From positions 1 through 64,000 of the forward strand of contig CAWKOX010000031.1 of the NCBI GenBank assembly GCA_963851095.1: 64,000 nt of DNA, in the 5' to 3' direction. This stretch comes from Oleispira sp963851095 (GTDB lineage: Bacteria; Pseudomonadota; Gammaproteobacteria; Pseudomonadales; Oceanobacteraceae). Positions 25,561 to 33,745 of this stretch are shown here, one piece after another (within the stretch, counting starts at the first letter, position 1; every line of letters starts with the position of its first letter). The translations under genes and the position numbers were made by a program. The notes below the pieces were generated by a model. That model searched no databases. It worked only from the letters and a program-made list of their open reading frames with translations, and was not told the DNA's origin.

Positions 25561-27252
25561 TTAATAAGACCAAACCATACTATTAAATGTTGAAAGTTCT
25601 AATTGCACTAAAGCTCCGTGTGTTAATACTCCGTATACAATGTCTGGGTTTTTAGGATCAATCATCATTCCGCCCATATTAATACTGTTACCATTGCCAA
25701 GCGAACCGTTCATATTAACGCTTCTACGAACACCATAGGCGGACTTGAAAATAGGATCGTCCATATCTTTTACATCAGACTTAATAGGTTCTCGTGTGCC
25801 TGCCCCTAACTCAACGAATGCATGAGCACCTGCATCATTACCGGTCGCCATGACAAAACCACGACCATCTTTTTCCATGTAAACCATTCTTGTATAGCCT
25901 ATACCACTGTAGGTTCCATTTTCAAAAGTCTCTAATGCACGAAAACCATCTTCAAGAGCGAACGAATACATATCGCCTTTTGATACACCCAAAACCATAG
26001 GGCCATTCTCTGGATCATCATGATAGAGCATACCTTTCACAGGGAACTGTATGAATTTACCCTCGCCAATCTTTGCATAAGCAGGTGCTCCTTTTTGCTT
26101 TCCGCCTGGATTATGGCCTTTGGCATTACCCCAAACAGAGATAGGTGTGCATGTTTTAGCATCCGCACTGATCTGCAAGATACCCTCGCCTGCACGCACA
26201 TCATGCATAGAAAGATAGAATTCATCTTTTGGCCCCATAGCAAACGCTAATGCCATTACGTCGACACTATCTTGCTTCGGATACTTACCATTAGGTCGAT
26301 AACATTGCCCATATTTTTCATCGGCTTTTGCCGAAAACTCCTTGTTTTGTGCTTTCCAAACCAATGAACGAGCCCCTGTATCTGGGTCAATTTTAATAAT
26401 TTCAGCGCGCTTACTACTAGACTCTCCAGTACCACCCGCCAACAAGTAGATCATGCCGTCGCTGCCCCATTTCATTATGGACGGGCCCGTAAGAGGCTGT
26501 TTAGCATGATTCTTTTTAATGCCATCTGACAAGTAGCCCGAACCAAATTTTTTCATGCCACGACGTTTATCAGGATAAAGCCCCGAGACTACTCGTCTAT
26601 CTTTTGTATCGATGTTCCATGCAACAATAGTCCCTGTACTTTGATAGCTTGGATTGGTCCATCTAACCACAGAGAAAAACTCACGAGTCTCTGGGCGAAA
26701 GATTCCTCCTGTCCATCTTGTTGCGCCGTTCTGTTTTCTCCAAGCATCAAATTTTGGCCCCTTACCATACTTCACAGCCCATTTAGTTTTCATCTGCTTG
26801 TTTGGATTAGCGCAGTTGACGATCCCTTCTTCAGGATCTGTATTTTTATCATTAGGGTTTAGATACTTATGGCCTGTTCCTGTCACTCGGCAACGACAAT
26901 CAACTTCAAGCTTTGTTTGGAAAAGAACGTGTTCGGTATAGGCACCACAACCATAATTGTAATAAGGGCTTTCTGCGTTAGTTGTTGAGCGAATGCACTG
27001 CGCCTTACCATTATCCAACCTTTTATCTTGTCGACAACTTGAGCCATAATCACACTGCTCGAGCGGGGTTTCAGGGTCGGTTTTAAGAGCGACATAGCTA
27101 TTATTATAAAGAGTTGTTCCACCTAAAGAGCCGGGATAGACGCAACGAGTAGGTTCTGACTTTAGAGAGGAGTTGGCAACAGCACTGTTGCCAATCGATA
27201 CCAAAAAGGTGGCTAAAACAATATTTAAAAAATATTGCGAAAAGTTCTTCAT
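25561..27252 (-). CDS. Large secreted Cys-rich protein of unknown function, possibly a beta-propeller
   Basis: I do not recognise this 563-residue protein. It has a signal peptide (about residues 1-26) and a Cys-rich N-terminal region of about 140 residues with at least nine Cys (RCVYPG, QCDYGSSCRQDK, AQCIR, YGCGAY, VDCRCR). The larger part resembles a propeller, with recurring strands such as GSDGMIYLLAGG, PKDEFYLSMHD and DGRGFVMATGNDAGAH, and ends in a Tyr. The propeller guess rests only on repeated hydrophobic/Gly patterns. It is transcribed alone, between the TonB-receptor operon and mscS. Nothing in it identifies a substrate. Confidence 0.7.
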   Translation of the reverse strand: MKNFSQYFLNIVLATFLVSIGNSAVANSSLKSEPTRCVYPGSLGGTTLYNNSYVALKTDPETPLEQCDYGSSCRQDKRLDNGKAQCIRSTTNAESPYYNYGCGAYTEHVLFQTKLEVDCRCRVTGTGHKYLNPNDKNTDPEEGIVNCANPNKQMKTKWAVKYGKGPKFDAWRKQNGATRWTGGIFRPETREFFSVVRWTNPSYQSTGTIVAWNIDTKDRRVVSGLYPDKRRGMKKFGSGYLSDGIKKNHAKQPLTGPSIMKWGSDGMIYLLAGGTGESSSKRAEIIKIDPDTGARSLVWKAQNKEFSAKADEKYGQCYRPNGKYPKQDSVDVMALAFAMGPKDEFYLSMHDVRAGEGILQISADAKTCTPISVWGNAKGHNPGGKQKGAPAYAKIGEGKFIQFPVKGMLYHDDPENGPMVLGVSKGDMYSFALEDGFRALETFENGTYSGIGYTRMVYMEKDGRGFVMATGNDAGAHAFVELGAGTREPIKSDVKDMDDPIFKSAYGVRRSVNMNGSLGNGNSINMGGMMIDPKNPDIVYGVLTHGALVQLELSTFNSMVWSY

Positions 27253-27621
27253 TTTAAATTCCTTTTTATTTAATAAAATTCAATGTGCAGCCAATGCGTC
27301 ACCGCAAGGTTAGCCCATAACTATAGTCTACTGCTTTAACAGTAGGCAGTTCATGAAATAATTTTAAATAATTGATTCAAGCTGAAGGCATTAAATAACT
27401 GTATTTAATACCCAATAAATTGTTACCTCATTAAACCAGATTTATTCATAAGCCTCTCACCCTAAAGGGTGGCTGGAAATAGTTTATAGAGATAGAAGGG
27501 GGATGATATGGCTGGCAATTTACGACCATCTAGAAAACTTAAAAAACTAATGTAACTCTAGATGATCATTTTCAGGTTAATTCGAGGATGACTACAATAA
27601 GTGTCTGTTAGCGTTTAAAGG
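27253..27621. other. 369-base intergenic region with palindromes and a possible 15-codon frame
   Basis: The region upstream of the secreted-protein gene is AT-rich. It holds a palindrome CACCCT-AA-AGGGTG (27458-27471), an inverted pair CATCTAGA/TCTAGATG near 27530-27570, and CTACTG/CAGTAG near 27331-27346. It also holds a plus-strand ATG frame of 15 codons (27508-27555, MAGNLRPSRKLKKLM) with a GGGGG stretch six bases upstream. I see no recognisable RNA family. The palindromes are candidates for a regulator site. Confidence 0.35.
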
Positions 27622-28458
27622 CTATAAATCAGAACCTTCTTTTTCGATGATCAATTTACGATGAGGGAACGGAATCTCAATGCCTTCAGCATCTAATGCC
27701 TTCTTCATTTGTTCAGGTACTGAATACAAAACATCAAAATAATGTTCACCTTTGCAGAAAGGGCGTACCAAGAAGTCGACAGAACTATCATTCAAGGTTT
27801 CAACTTCAACAAACGGTGCAGGATCTTTCAAAATATGAGGGTGGTTAGCAAGTACCGAATTAATTACCTTACGCACCGCATCCGTATTTTCTTTATAAGC
27901 AACGCCAAAATGCATATCAACACCACGAACTTTATGGTGAGAGTGATTAGTGATTTGGCTTCCCCAAATTTCACTATTCGGAATGATAATTTGCTGATTA
28001 TCAAACGTTTGTAACACCGTGGTGAATAAATCGATTTCTTGAACATTACCAAAACACCCAGCAGCATTAATGAAATCACCTGCTTTATAAGGACGGAATA
28101 TTAGCAACATAACGCCAGCGGCTAAATTCGATAACGTCCCTTGTAATGCTAAGCCTACCGCTAAACTGGCTGCGCCTAAAAGCGCGATAATCGATGCGGT
28201 CTGTACACCAAAACGATTAAGCACTGCGATAGCAACAAACGCTAAAACAACGTATTTACCAATACTGCCTAAAAACCGGAATAATGTATCGTCAAGGTTG
28301 GGATGACTTTCTCCGACCTTACAAATAAGAGTATTTACTTTGTTCGCGATGAATACACCAATAATGAGAATCAAAGCGGCAAAAAGAACGTTGGTTCCCC
28401 CCGCAATAATATCGGGTAGGTATTGGTCGATGTTAATTTTATTGACTAAATCGTTCAT
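27622..28458 (-). CDS. mscS: Small-conductance mechanosensitive channel, MscS family
   Basis: The protein is about 278 residues from the ATG at 28458 (MNDLVNKINID), with AAGGAC upstream; a frame 19 codons longer has no such site. It shows three N-terminal membrane helices, the pore helix GAASLAVGLALQGTLSNLAAGVMLLIFRP (split over residues near 95-125) and the cytoplasmic beta and vestibule domains. The Gly/Ala-rich pore lining is the MscS hallmark. The channel opens under membrane tension to release solutes in osmotic downshock. It stands alone, with a decayed insertion element upstream. Confidence 0.93.
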   Translation of the reverse strand: MNDLVNKINIDQYLPDIIAGGTNVLFAALILIIGVFIANKVNTLICKVGESHPNLDDTLFRFLGSIGKYVVLAFVAIAVLNRFGVQTASIIALLGAASLAVGLALQGTLSNLAAGVMLLIFRPYKAGDFINAAGCFGNVQEIDLFTTVLQTFDNQQIIIPNSEIWGSQITNHSHHKVRGVDMHFGVAYKENTDAVRKVINSVLANHPHILKDPAPFVEVETLNDSSVDFLVRPFCKGEHYFDVLYSVPEQMKKALDAEGIEIPFPHRKLIIEKEGSDL

Positions 28459-28588
28459 GGGCTCTGTCCTTAAGAAGGTATGCTTACAGAATAGAGTATC
28501 ACTTAGCTTAGGCAAGAAAGCAGAGGGCTATTTAACCCTTTTTAACATCTACGGGAATGCTCATGATGAAGAATTATTCATAAATAGA

Positions 28589-29076
28589 CACTGCTGTCCC
28601 GTTAAGAATAAAGAGGAAGGCCTAATCCGCTAAGTTTGATACCGTATAAGTACGACCAAACACCGCACCGACAAAGGAATTAGACCTGTGGCACATACTT
28701 AAGCCTATTACTAAAACTTGTTCCGAGACATGAGTTCGAAGCTCTTGCAAATCAACACCATTCAGGCCGTTCGTTCCGAACTACCTCAAAATGGTCTCAG
28801 TTTGTCGTCATGCTAATGGGTCAATTAGCCGGTCGCGTGAGCTTGAGAGATTTCGTCGATAGTATTTCTGTACAGTCACATCGTTTTTATCATCTTGGTA
28901 CTTCTAATATATCCCGTTCCAATCTCTCGCGCATAAATAGCGACAAGCCATATCAGCTCTATGAAGCCCTTTTTCAAAGCTATTAAACCGTTGTCAAAGT
29001 GTGGGGACCAGGTCGCTGGCTGTCGACGATAGTTCAATCAAATGGAGTTGCTTTGAAAGGTAACGGGGCAGCAGTG
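28589..29076 (+). mobile_element. Deleted IS4-family (DUF4372 group) element with both terminal inverted repeats
   Basis: CACTGCTGTCCCGTTA (28589-28604) and the inverse of TAACGGGGCAGCAGTG (29061-29076) match in 15 of 16 bases. Between them lies only the N-terminal part of a transposase. The element is 488 bases, so most of the transposase has been lost. No clear target-site duplication was seen in the AT-rich flanks. Without a transposase of its own it could only move in trans. It separates mscS from znuB. Confidence 0.7.
28693..28986 (+). pseudogene. Remnant of an IS4-family transposase (DUF4372 N-terminal domain)
   Basis: In the frame from 28693 to the TAA at 28984-28986 the translation reads KLVPRHEFEALANQHHSGRS, then KWSQFVVMLMGQLAGRVSLR, DFVDSISVQSHRFYHLGT and SNISRSNLSRIN. 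This is the N-terminal domain of DUF4372-type IS4 transposases. The probable original start, GTG at 28688 after AAAGGA, runs into a stop after four codons, so small indels have broken the start. The catalytic DDE part is missing; the reading frame breaks at the stop and the sequence then runs quickly into the right terminal repeat. Confidence 0.75.
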
Positions 29077-29095
29077 TAATATTATATAAAACCAG

Positions 29096-29884
29096 CTACT
29101 TCCTAACCGAATAATAAACCTGACTCACCACAAACAAACTCGCAGCAGAAACCACAATCGTCGGCCCAGTCGGTGTATCCCAAACAAACGAAAGTGCCAT
29201 ACCTGCACACACCGATAACATACCAATTAAACTCGCCAACATCGCCATTTGTTCAGGGCTTTTTGCCAAAGGTCTTGCGGCAGCGGCAGGTATAATAAGC
29301 AACGCACTAATCAACAATACGCCAACAATTTTCATCGAAATCGCCACGACTAACGCCAGCAATAAAACCAACATGGCTTTTAATCGTTTTACTGGGTAGC
29401 CATCTATCGCGGCTAATTCTTCACTCACAGTCGAGGCTAATAAACCGCGCCATTGCCAGATCAATAACCCAATCACTAATGAACCACCCGCAAAGATCCA
29501 AAGTAAATCGTTCTGGTTTACCGCAAGTAAATCACCAAACAGATACGCCATTAAATCGATACGTACATTATCGAAAAAGCTTAATACCACTAAACCAATG
29601 GCGAGCGAGGAGTGCGATAAAATCCCCAATAAGGTATCGGAGGCAATGCCCGTGTATTTATCGAGCTGCAATAAAATTAATGCTAAAACCGAGCAAGAAA
29701 ATATCAGCGCTAGGGTTAGGTGAAGATCAAATAAGATCCCTAAGGTAATACCTAATAAAGCACCGTGGGCGAGGGTATCGCCAAAAAATGCTAACCGACG
29801 CCATACTACTAAGCTGCCTAATGGGCCTGCGGTTGCCGCAACGCCTAAGCCTGCGAACAAGGGGAGTAACCACCAACTAATCAT
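29096..29884 (-). CDS. znuB: Zinc ABC transporter permease ZnuB
   Basis: The protein is about 262 residues from the ATG at 29884 (MISWWLLPLF). It is a metal-type ABC-3 permease with at least seven membrane segments and motifs such as LGSLVVWRRLAFFGDTLAHG and ISMKIVGVLLISALLIIPAAAARPLA. With ZnuC and ZnuA it imports zinc across the inner membrane. Its start overlaps the end of znuC, so the two are translationally coupled in the zur-znuC-znuB operon. Confidence 0.95.
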   Translation of the reverse strand: MISWWLLPLFAGLGVAATAGPLGSLVVWRRLAFFGDTLAHGALLGITLGILFDLHLTLALIFSCSVLALILLQLDKYTGIASDTLLGILSHSSLAIGLVVLSFFDNVRIDLMAYLFGDLLAVNQNDLLWIFAGGSLVIGLLIWQWRGLLASTVSEELAAIDGYPVKRLKAMLVLLLALVVAISMKIVGVLLISALLIIPAAAARPLAKSPEQMAMLASLIGMLSVCAGMALSFVWDTPTGPTIVVSAASLFVVSQVYYSVRK

Positions 29885-30719
29885 GTTTGTGCTCCTGCTC
29901 TTTGCATTCGGTAGAGCCTTCAATATGGCCATCGGCACAATGTTTGTGGTCGTGGTGATGGGTATAGTGAGCCAGCTCTGGGGCGAGCTCGCCTATAGGG
30001 GCAAGAGGCGCAAATTGGTGGCCATTCTGATTGCCGAAGAGTGAGTTGTACTCGTCACTGATACTGACTTGGTCGGGGTGACCTGAGCAGCACACATGAC
30101 CATTCAAACAAATCACGCGATCGGTTTGCGCCATCACTAGGTGTAGATCGTGTGACACTAATACGATGCCACAGCCTAATTCGTTACGCAGTTCGGGCAA
30201 GAGTTGATACAGCTCACGCTGACCTTGAATGTCGACCCCTTGTACGGGTTCGTCGAGCACTAATAGATGCGGTTCTATTAATAAGGCGCGGGCTAATAAT
30301 ACACGCTGCCATTCACCACCGGAAAGTCGCTGCACGGGCTGTTTGGCTAGTGCGGTAATGGATAGGCGTTCTAGCCATTCTTTTACGCGTTCTTTACGAG
30401 CTCCGGGGGCGAGCATAAGAAAGCCAGTGACCGATAACGGTAGACGATCGTCTATGCGTAATTTTTGCGGCATGTAGCCGACTCGCAAACCTTTGCGGCG
30501 GGTGATTTTACCGGAGTCTGCGGTATGTAAGCCTAGCAAGATGCGCAATAAGCTCGATTTACCACAACCGTTGGGGCCTATGATGGTGACAATTTCGTTT
30601 TCACAAATCGCCATATCGATGTTCTGTAATACGTGGCGATCGCCCCAAGTTTGGTTGATGCCTTGGGCGCGAACGAGGGTTTCCGCTTCGGCTTTAACGA
30701 CAACTAACTCAGGGTTCAT
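29877..30719 (-). CDS. znuC: Zinc ABC transporter ATPase ZnuC with a His-rich C-terminal tail
   Basis: The protein is about 280 residues from the ATG at 30719 (MNPELVVVKAE), whose ATGA overlaps the zur stop. It has Walker A GPNGCGKSS, signature LSGGEWQR, Walker B LLVLDEPVQGVD and the switch His in LVSHD. Beyond the ATPase domain is a tail rich in His, Asp and Glu (HYTHHHDHKHCADGH, then EHKHD), which is likely to bind zinc. It powers ZnuAB zinc uptake. Confidence 0.95.
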   Translation of the reverse strand: MNPELVVVKAEAETLVRAQGINQTWGDRHVLQNIDMAICENEIVTIIGPNGCGKSSLLRILLGLHTADSGKITRRKGLRVGYMPQKLRIDDRLPLSVTGFLMLAPGARKERVKEWLERLSITALAKQPVQRLSGGEWQRVLLARALLIEPHLLVLDEPVQGVDIQGQRELYQLLPELRNELGCGIVLVSHDLHLVMAQTDRVICLNGHVCCSGHPDQVSISDEYNSLFGNQNGHQFAPLAPIGELAPELAHYTHHHDHKHCADGHIEGSTECKEQEHKHD

Positions 30720-31195
30720 GCGTTTTGGCCCGCACATTGCTGGCAAGTGCCAACGATTTCGGTGATTTGCGTTTCAGCTTCGAAGCCTTGAGTTTTTGCA
30801 GTATCTGATAGCGTGGTGAACAAAGACTGCACTTCCATCTCGTGAGCTTTACCGCACACCTTACAAATTAAGAAGCAGCTTTGATGTTCGTGCCCAGGGT
30901 GTGAGCAACCTATAAATGCGTTAAGCGAAGCTAGGCGATGAACTAGGCCTAGGTCGAGCAAGAAATCGAGGGCGCGATACACCGTTGGAGGTGCAGAGTT
31001 AAAACCATCTGCGGCTAAGGCAGGCAGTAGATCGTAGGCCCCCATGGGCTTATGGCTCTGCCATACTAGTTCTAATACGCGCTTGCGGATGGGTGTTAAA
31101 CGTACACCTTGCTCAATACAGAGCTTGGTCGCTTGTTGCAGTGCGGTATTGATACAACCTTGATGGTCGTGCGGGTGGTAAGCTGAAGCAGACAT
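30716..31195 (-). CDS. zur: Zinc uptake regulator Zur (Fur family)
   Basis: This 159-residue Fur-type repressor has a winged helix (LTPIRKRVLELVWQSHKPMGAYDLL, PPTVYRALDFLLDLGLVHRL) and a metal domain with HPGHEHQSCFLICKVCGKAHE and a second CxxC (CQQC) near the end, forming the structural zinc site. It represses zinc-uptake genes when zinc is plentiful. It is the first gene of zur-znuC-znuB, divergent from znuA, with a Zur box between them. Confidence 0.93.
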   Translation of the reverse strand: MSASAYHPHDHQGCINTALQQATKLCIEQGVRLTPIRKRVLELVWQSHKPMGAYDLLPALAADGFNSAPPTVYRALDFLLDLGLVHRLASLNAFIGCSHPGHEHQSCFLICKVCGKAHEMEVQSLFTTLSDTAKTQGFEAETQITEIVGTCQQCAGQNA

Positions 31196-31270
31196 AAAAC
31201 AAGGTGCTCTAATCAGTTAACTCGTTTATAAAAAATAACAGATCGTAAAAATATCAGATCGTAACAAAAT

Positions 31271-31293
31271 TAAAGGTTATAATATTACAATTT
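31271..31293. promoter_or_regulatory. Zur box between zur-znuCB and znuA
   Basis: The sequence AAAGGTTATAATATTACAA and the following TTT (31272-31293) follow the known Zur operator pattern GTTATAATATAAC closely. It contains TATAAT, so it would overlap a -10 box. A direct repeat CAGATCGTAA occurs twice just upstream (31239-31248 and 31255-31264). Confidence 0.75.
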
Positions 31294-31317
31294 GACTCAA
31301 TCTGCTTATTTATATTT

Positions 31318-32184
31318 ATGAAAAAACGTATTTCTACTCTGCTATCAACGACATTAGTACTGCCTGTCATGCTGGCTACAAGCCTATATTCTAGTGCTGT
31401 TAATGCACGAATCTTGGTATCGAATAAGCCTTTAGCGCTGATTGCTGCGACAACTTATCCTACAGAGCAAATCGATATCCTTGTTCCCGATGGTATGTCT
31501 CCGCACGACTACAGCTTGCGACCGTCCGATATTGGCAAGATTCGCCAAGCAGATAAGATTTTATGGGCTGGCGACCATATGGAGCCGTACTTGGCCAAGT
31601 TTGCGGCTGAATCTGCACGCTCTAAATCCAATTCAATCGAATGGCTGGATGCGACTCATCTTATGGAAGACATGGGTCTCTATGGTAGTGATCCACATGT
31701 TTGGCTTTCTCCTAAATTAGCCATAGAGATCAGCCAGCGCATCAGTGCTTGGAACCCTACAGATGTTGAGCAAGCGAAAAAAGATCATCAAGCTTTTGCT
31801 AAACAGCTAACCGCTTTGGTAGAAGAAAGTAAGACAATCCTTGCTCCACTAAAGCAGTCTGGCTTTTTTGTTTTTCACCAAGCCTATGACTATTGGTTTC
31901 AGGCCATTGATATTAAGCAGCTGGGGGCCTTCACTCTGTCACCAGAGCGTAAGCCCGGTGCTCGCCACATTCAGAACATGCGCAGTCAGCTTAAAAATAA
32001 AGAAGTGGCGTGTGTGCTGTCTGAGCCACAATTCAGCCCTGCACTGATAGAAACCGTGGTTAATGGTTTAGCTATTAATCGTGGCGAGCTAGACCCTCTT
32101 GCTGGTAGCAGTACGTTAAGTAAAAGTGCTTATATTGATTGGTTAAGCGCAATGACGGCGACGTTATCTGAGTGCCTAAAATAA
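31318..32184 (+). CDS. znuA: Zinc ABC transporter periplasmic binding protein ZnuA
   Basis: This 288-residue cluster A-I binding protein has a signal peptide (to about residue 30, SSAVNA). Its metal ligands are His in SPHDYSLRPSD, His in DPHVWLSP and His in VFHQAYDYW. The His-rich loop found in many ZnuA proteins is short or absent here; instead the His-rich tail is on ZnuC. It delivers zinc to ZnuBC. The start is only 25 bases past the Zur box and has no clear ribosome site, so translation may begin near the 5' end of the mRNA. Confidence 0.92.
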   Translation: MKKRISTLLSTTLVLPVMLATSLYSSAVNARILVSNKPLALIAATTYPTEQIDILVPDGMSPHDYSLRPSDIGKIRQADKILWAGDHMEPYLAKFAAESARSKSNSIEWLDATHLMEDMGLYGSDPHVWLSPKLAIEISQRISAWNPTDVEQAKKDHQAFAKQLTALVEESKTILAPLKQSGFFVFHQAYDYWFQAIDIKQLGAFTLSPERKPGARHIQNMRSQLKNKEVACVLSEPQFSPALIETVVNGLAINRGELDPLAGSSTLSKSAYIDWLSAMTATLSECLK

Positions 32185-32305
32185 AGAGATTATCGCCGTA
32201 CCTTTGTATTGCGAATGGGTGAACACTGGATCAGTAATAAGCGGCTTGATGATTTGATTTTTCCCGCGCATAGTAGACAAAAGCACAATAAAGGAGTGTC
32301 TTTTA

Positions 32306-33670
32306 ATGTCTACTGCAGAAGCGTTATTACATTCGTTACGACAGCAAACAAAAACGGGACATACGCATAGCGATGAACCTGACTCTCTACCCAGTCTCTA
32401 TCTTCGTATACGCCAACAGTCATTAACACTCTGCCAAGAACTTGAGATTGAAGATTTCGAGTTACAAGCCGACGATTTTGTCAGCCCTATAAAATGGCAC
32501 CTTGCTCATACCAGTTGGTTTTTCGAAACTTTTATTTTAAAAAACATTTCTGATTACCGTATTTTCCATCCTCAGTTCGAATATTTATTTAACTCTTATT
32601 ACAATGCGGTAGGGAAACAATACCCTCGAAATAAACGCGGCATAATGTCACGCCCGACCGTGAGTGAAGTTAAATCTTATCGTCAGTATATTGATCAAAA
32701 AATATTAGCCTTATTCGACAGTAACGATGAGCTACTTGATGAATACAAAGAGTTAATTATTTTAGGATTAAACCATGAACAGCAGCATCAAGAATTGATG
32801 CTTACCGATCTTAAATATAACTTATCGTTTAATCCGCTATACCCTATTTATGCCAAAGCAAAATTTCCTGAAGGTCACGAGCCTAATAGTGAACAAGCTG
32901 ATTGTATTATGCCATTGGAGTTTATTGAATTTGGCGGTGGCATTTATAATTTTGGTAAGAAAGGTAATGGATTCAGTTTTGATAATGAAACGCCCAGACA
33001 TCAAGCATTGATTAATGATTTTCGTTTAGCTAATCGCTTAATTACGAATGCTGAATATTGTGAATTTATCGATAATGGCGGTTATCAAGATTCATCTCTT
33101 TGGTTAGCGGATGGTTGGAGCTGGGTACAAAATAATAATATTACGTCACCTCTTTATTGGCACTTAGAAAGTGATGATGGCCAACCGTCTCAACGTTATG
33201 AATTTCGGTTGACGGGTTATGGACAACTGCACCCACAGCAACCGGTAACGCACGTCAGTTTTTATGAAGCAGATGCTTTTGCTCGCTGGGCGGGTAAGCG
33301 TTTGCCAACCGAGTATGAGTGGGAAGTCGCCAGTAAGAAGCGTGAAATTAAAGGAACCTTTGTTGAGTCTTTAAGTTTTCATCCCCTAATGATTAATCCC
33401 GTTAGCGAGCATCATCCCAAGGATGGTATGAAACAATTATTTGGCGACTGCTGGCAGTGGACACAGAGTTCTTATGCGCCCTACCCACAATTCAAAACAC
33501 CAGAAGGCGCCGTCGGCGAATACAACGCTAAATTTATGTGCAACCAAATGGTTTTACGGGGTGGATCCTGTGTTTCTCCCAAAGATCATTTACGCACAAC
33601 GTATCGCAACTTTTTTTACCCGCAAGATCGCTGGCAATTTACCGGTATTCGTTTGGCCGAGGATGCTTAA
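32306..33670 (+). CDS. egtB: Ergothioneine biosynthesis sulfoxide synthase EgtB
   Basis: EgtB is an iron-dependent enzyme that joins a thiol donor to hercynine by oxygen-dependent C-S bond formation. The 454-residue protein has an N-terminal DinB-like half with the HLAHTSWFFETFIL and HEQQHQELMLTD iron-binding His motifs (second near residues 154-165). A C-terminal formylglycine-generating-enzyme-like half follows (GDCWQWTQSSYAPYPQF, NQMVLRGGSCVSPKDHLR). It is shorter than OvoA, which carries an extra methyltransferase. egtD follows after 75 bases. No egtA, egtC or egtE is nearby. Confidence 0.9.
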   Translation: MSTAEALLHSLRQQTKTGHTHSDEPDSLPSLYLRIRQQSLTLCQELEIEDFELQADDFVSPIKWHLAHTSWFFETFILKNISDYRIFHPQFEYLFNSYYNAVGKQYPRNKRGIMSRPTVSEVKSYRQYIDQKILALFDSNDELLDEYKELIILGLNHEQQHQELMLTDLKYNLSFNPLYPIYAKAKFPEGHEPNSEQADCIMPLEFIEFGGGIYNFGKKGNGFSFDNETPRHQALINDFRLANRLITNAEYCEFIDNGGYQDSSLWLADGWSWVQNNNITSPLYWHLESDDGQPSQRYEFRLTGYGQLHPQQPVTHVSFYEADAFARWAGKRLPTEYEWEVASKKREIKGTFVESLSFHPLMINPVSEHHPKDGMKQLFGDCWQWTQSSYAPYPQFKTPEGAVGEYNAKFMCNQMVLRGGSCVSPKDHLRTTYRNFFYPQDRWQFTGIRLAEDA

Positions 33671-33745
33671 CATCAGAATGTATTGAAAAGACTGATAATT
33701 TAATTTTGGCCTAGATATATTACGTATAATAAAGGATTTATCGAT

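Noticed and set aside
32306..33670. OvoA (ovothiol synthase) for the EgtB-like gene
   Set aside because: OvoA carries a C-terminal methyltransferase; this protein ends after the FGE-like domain, and a separate EgtD follows.
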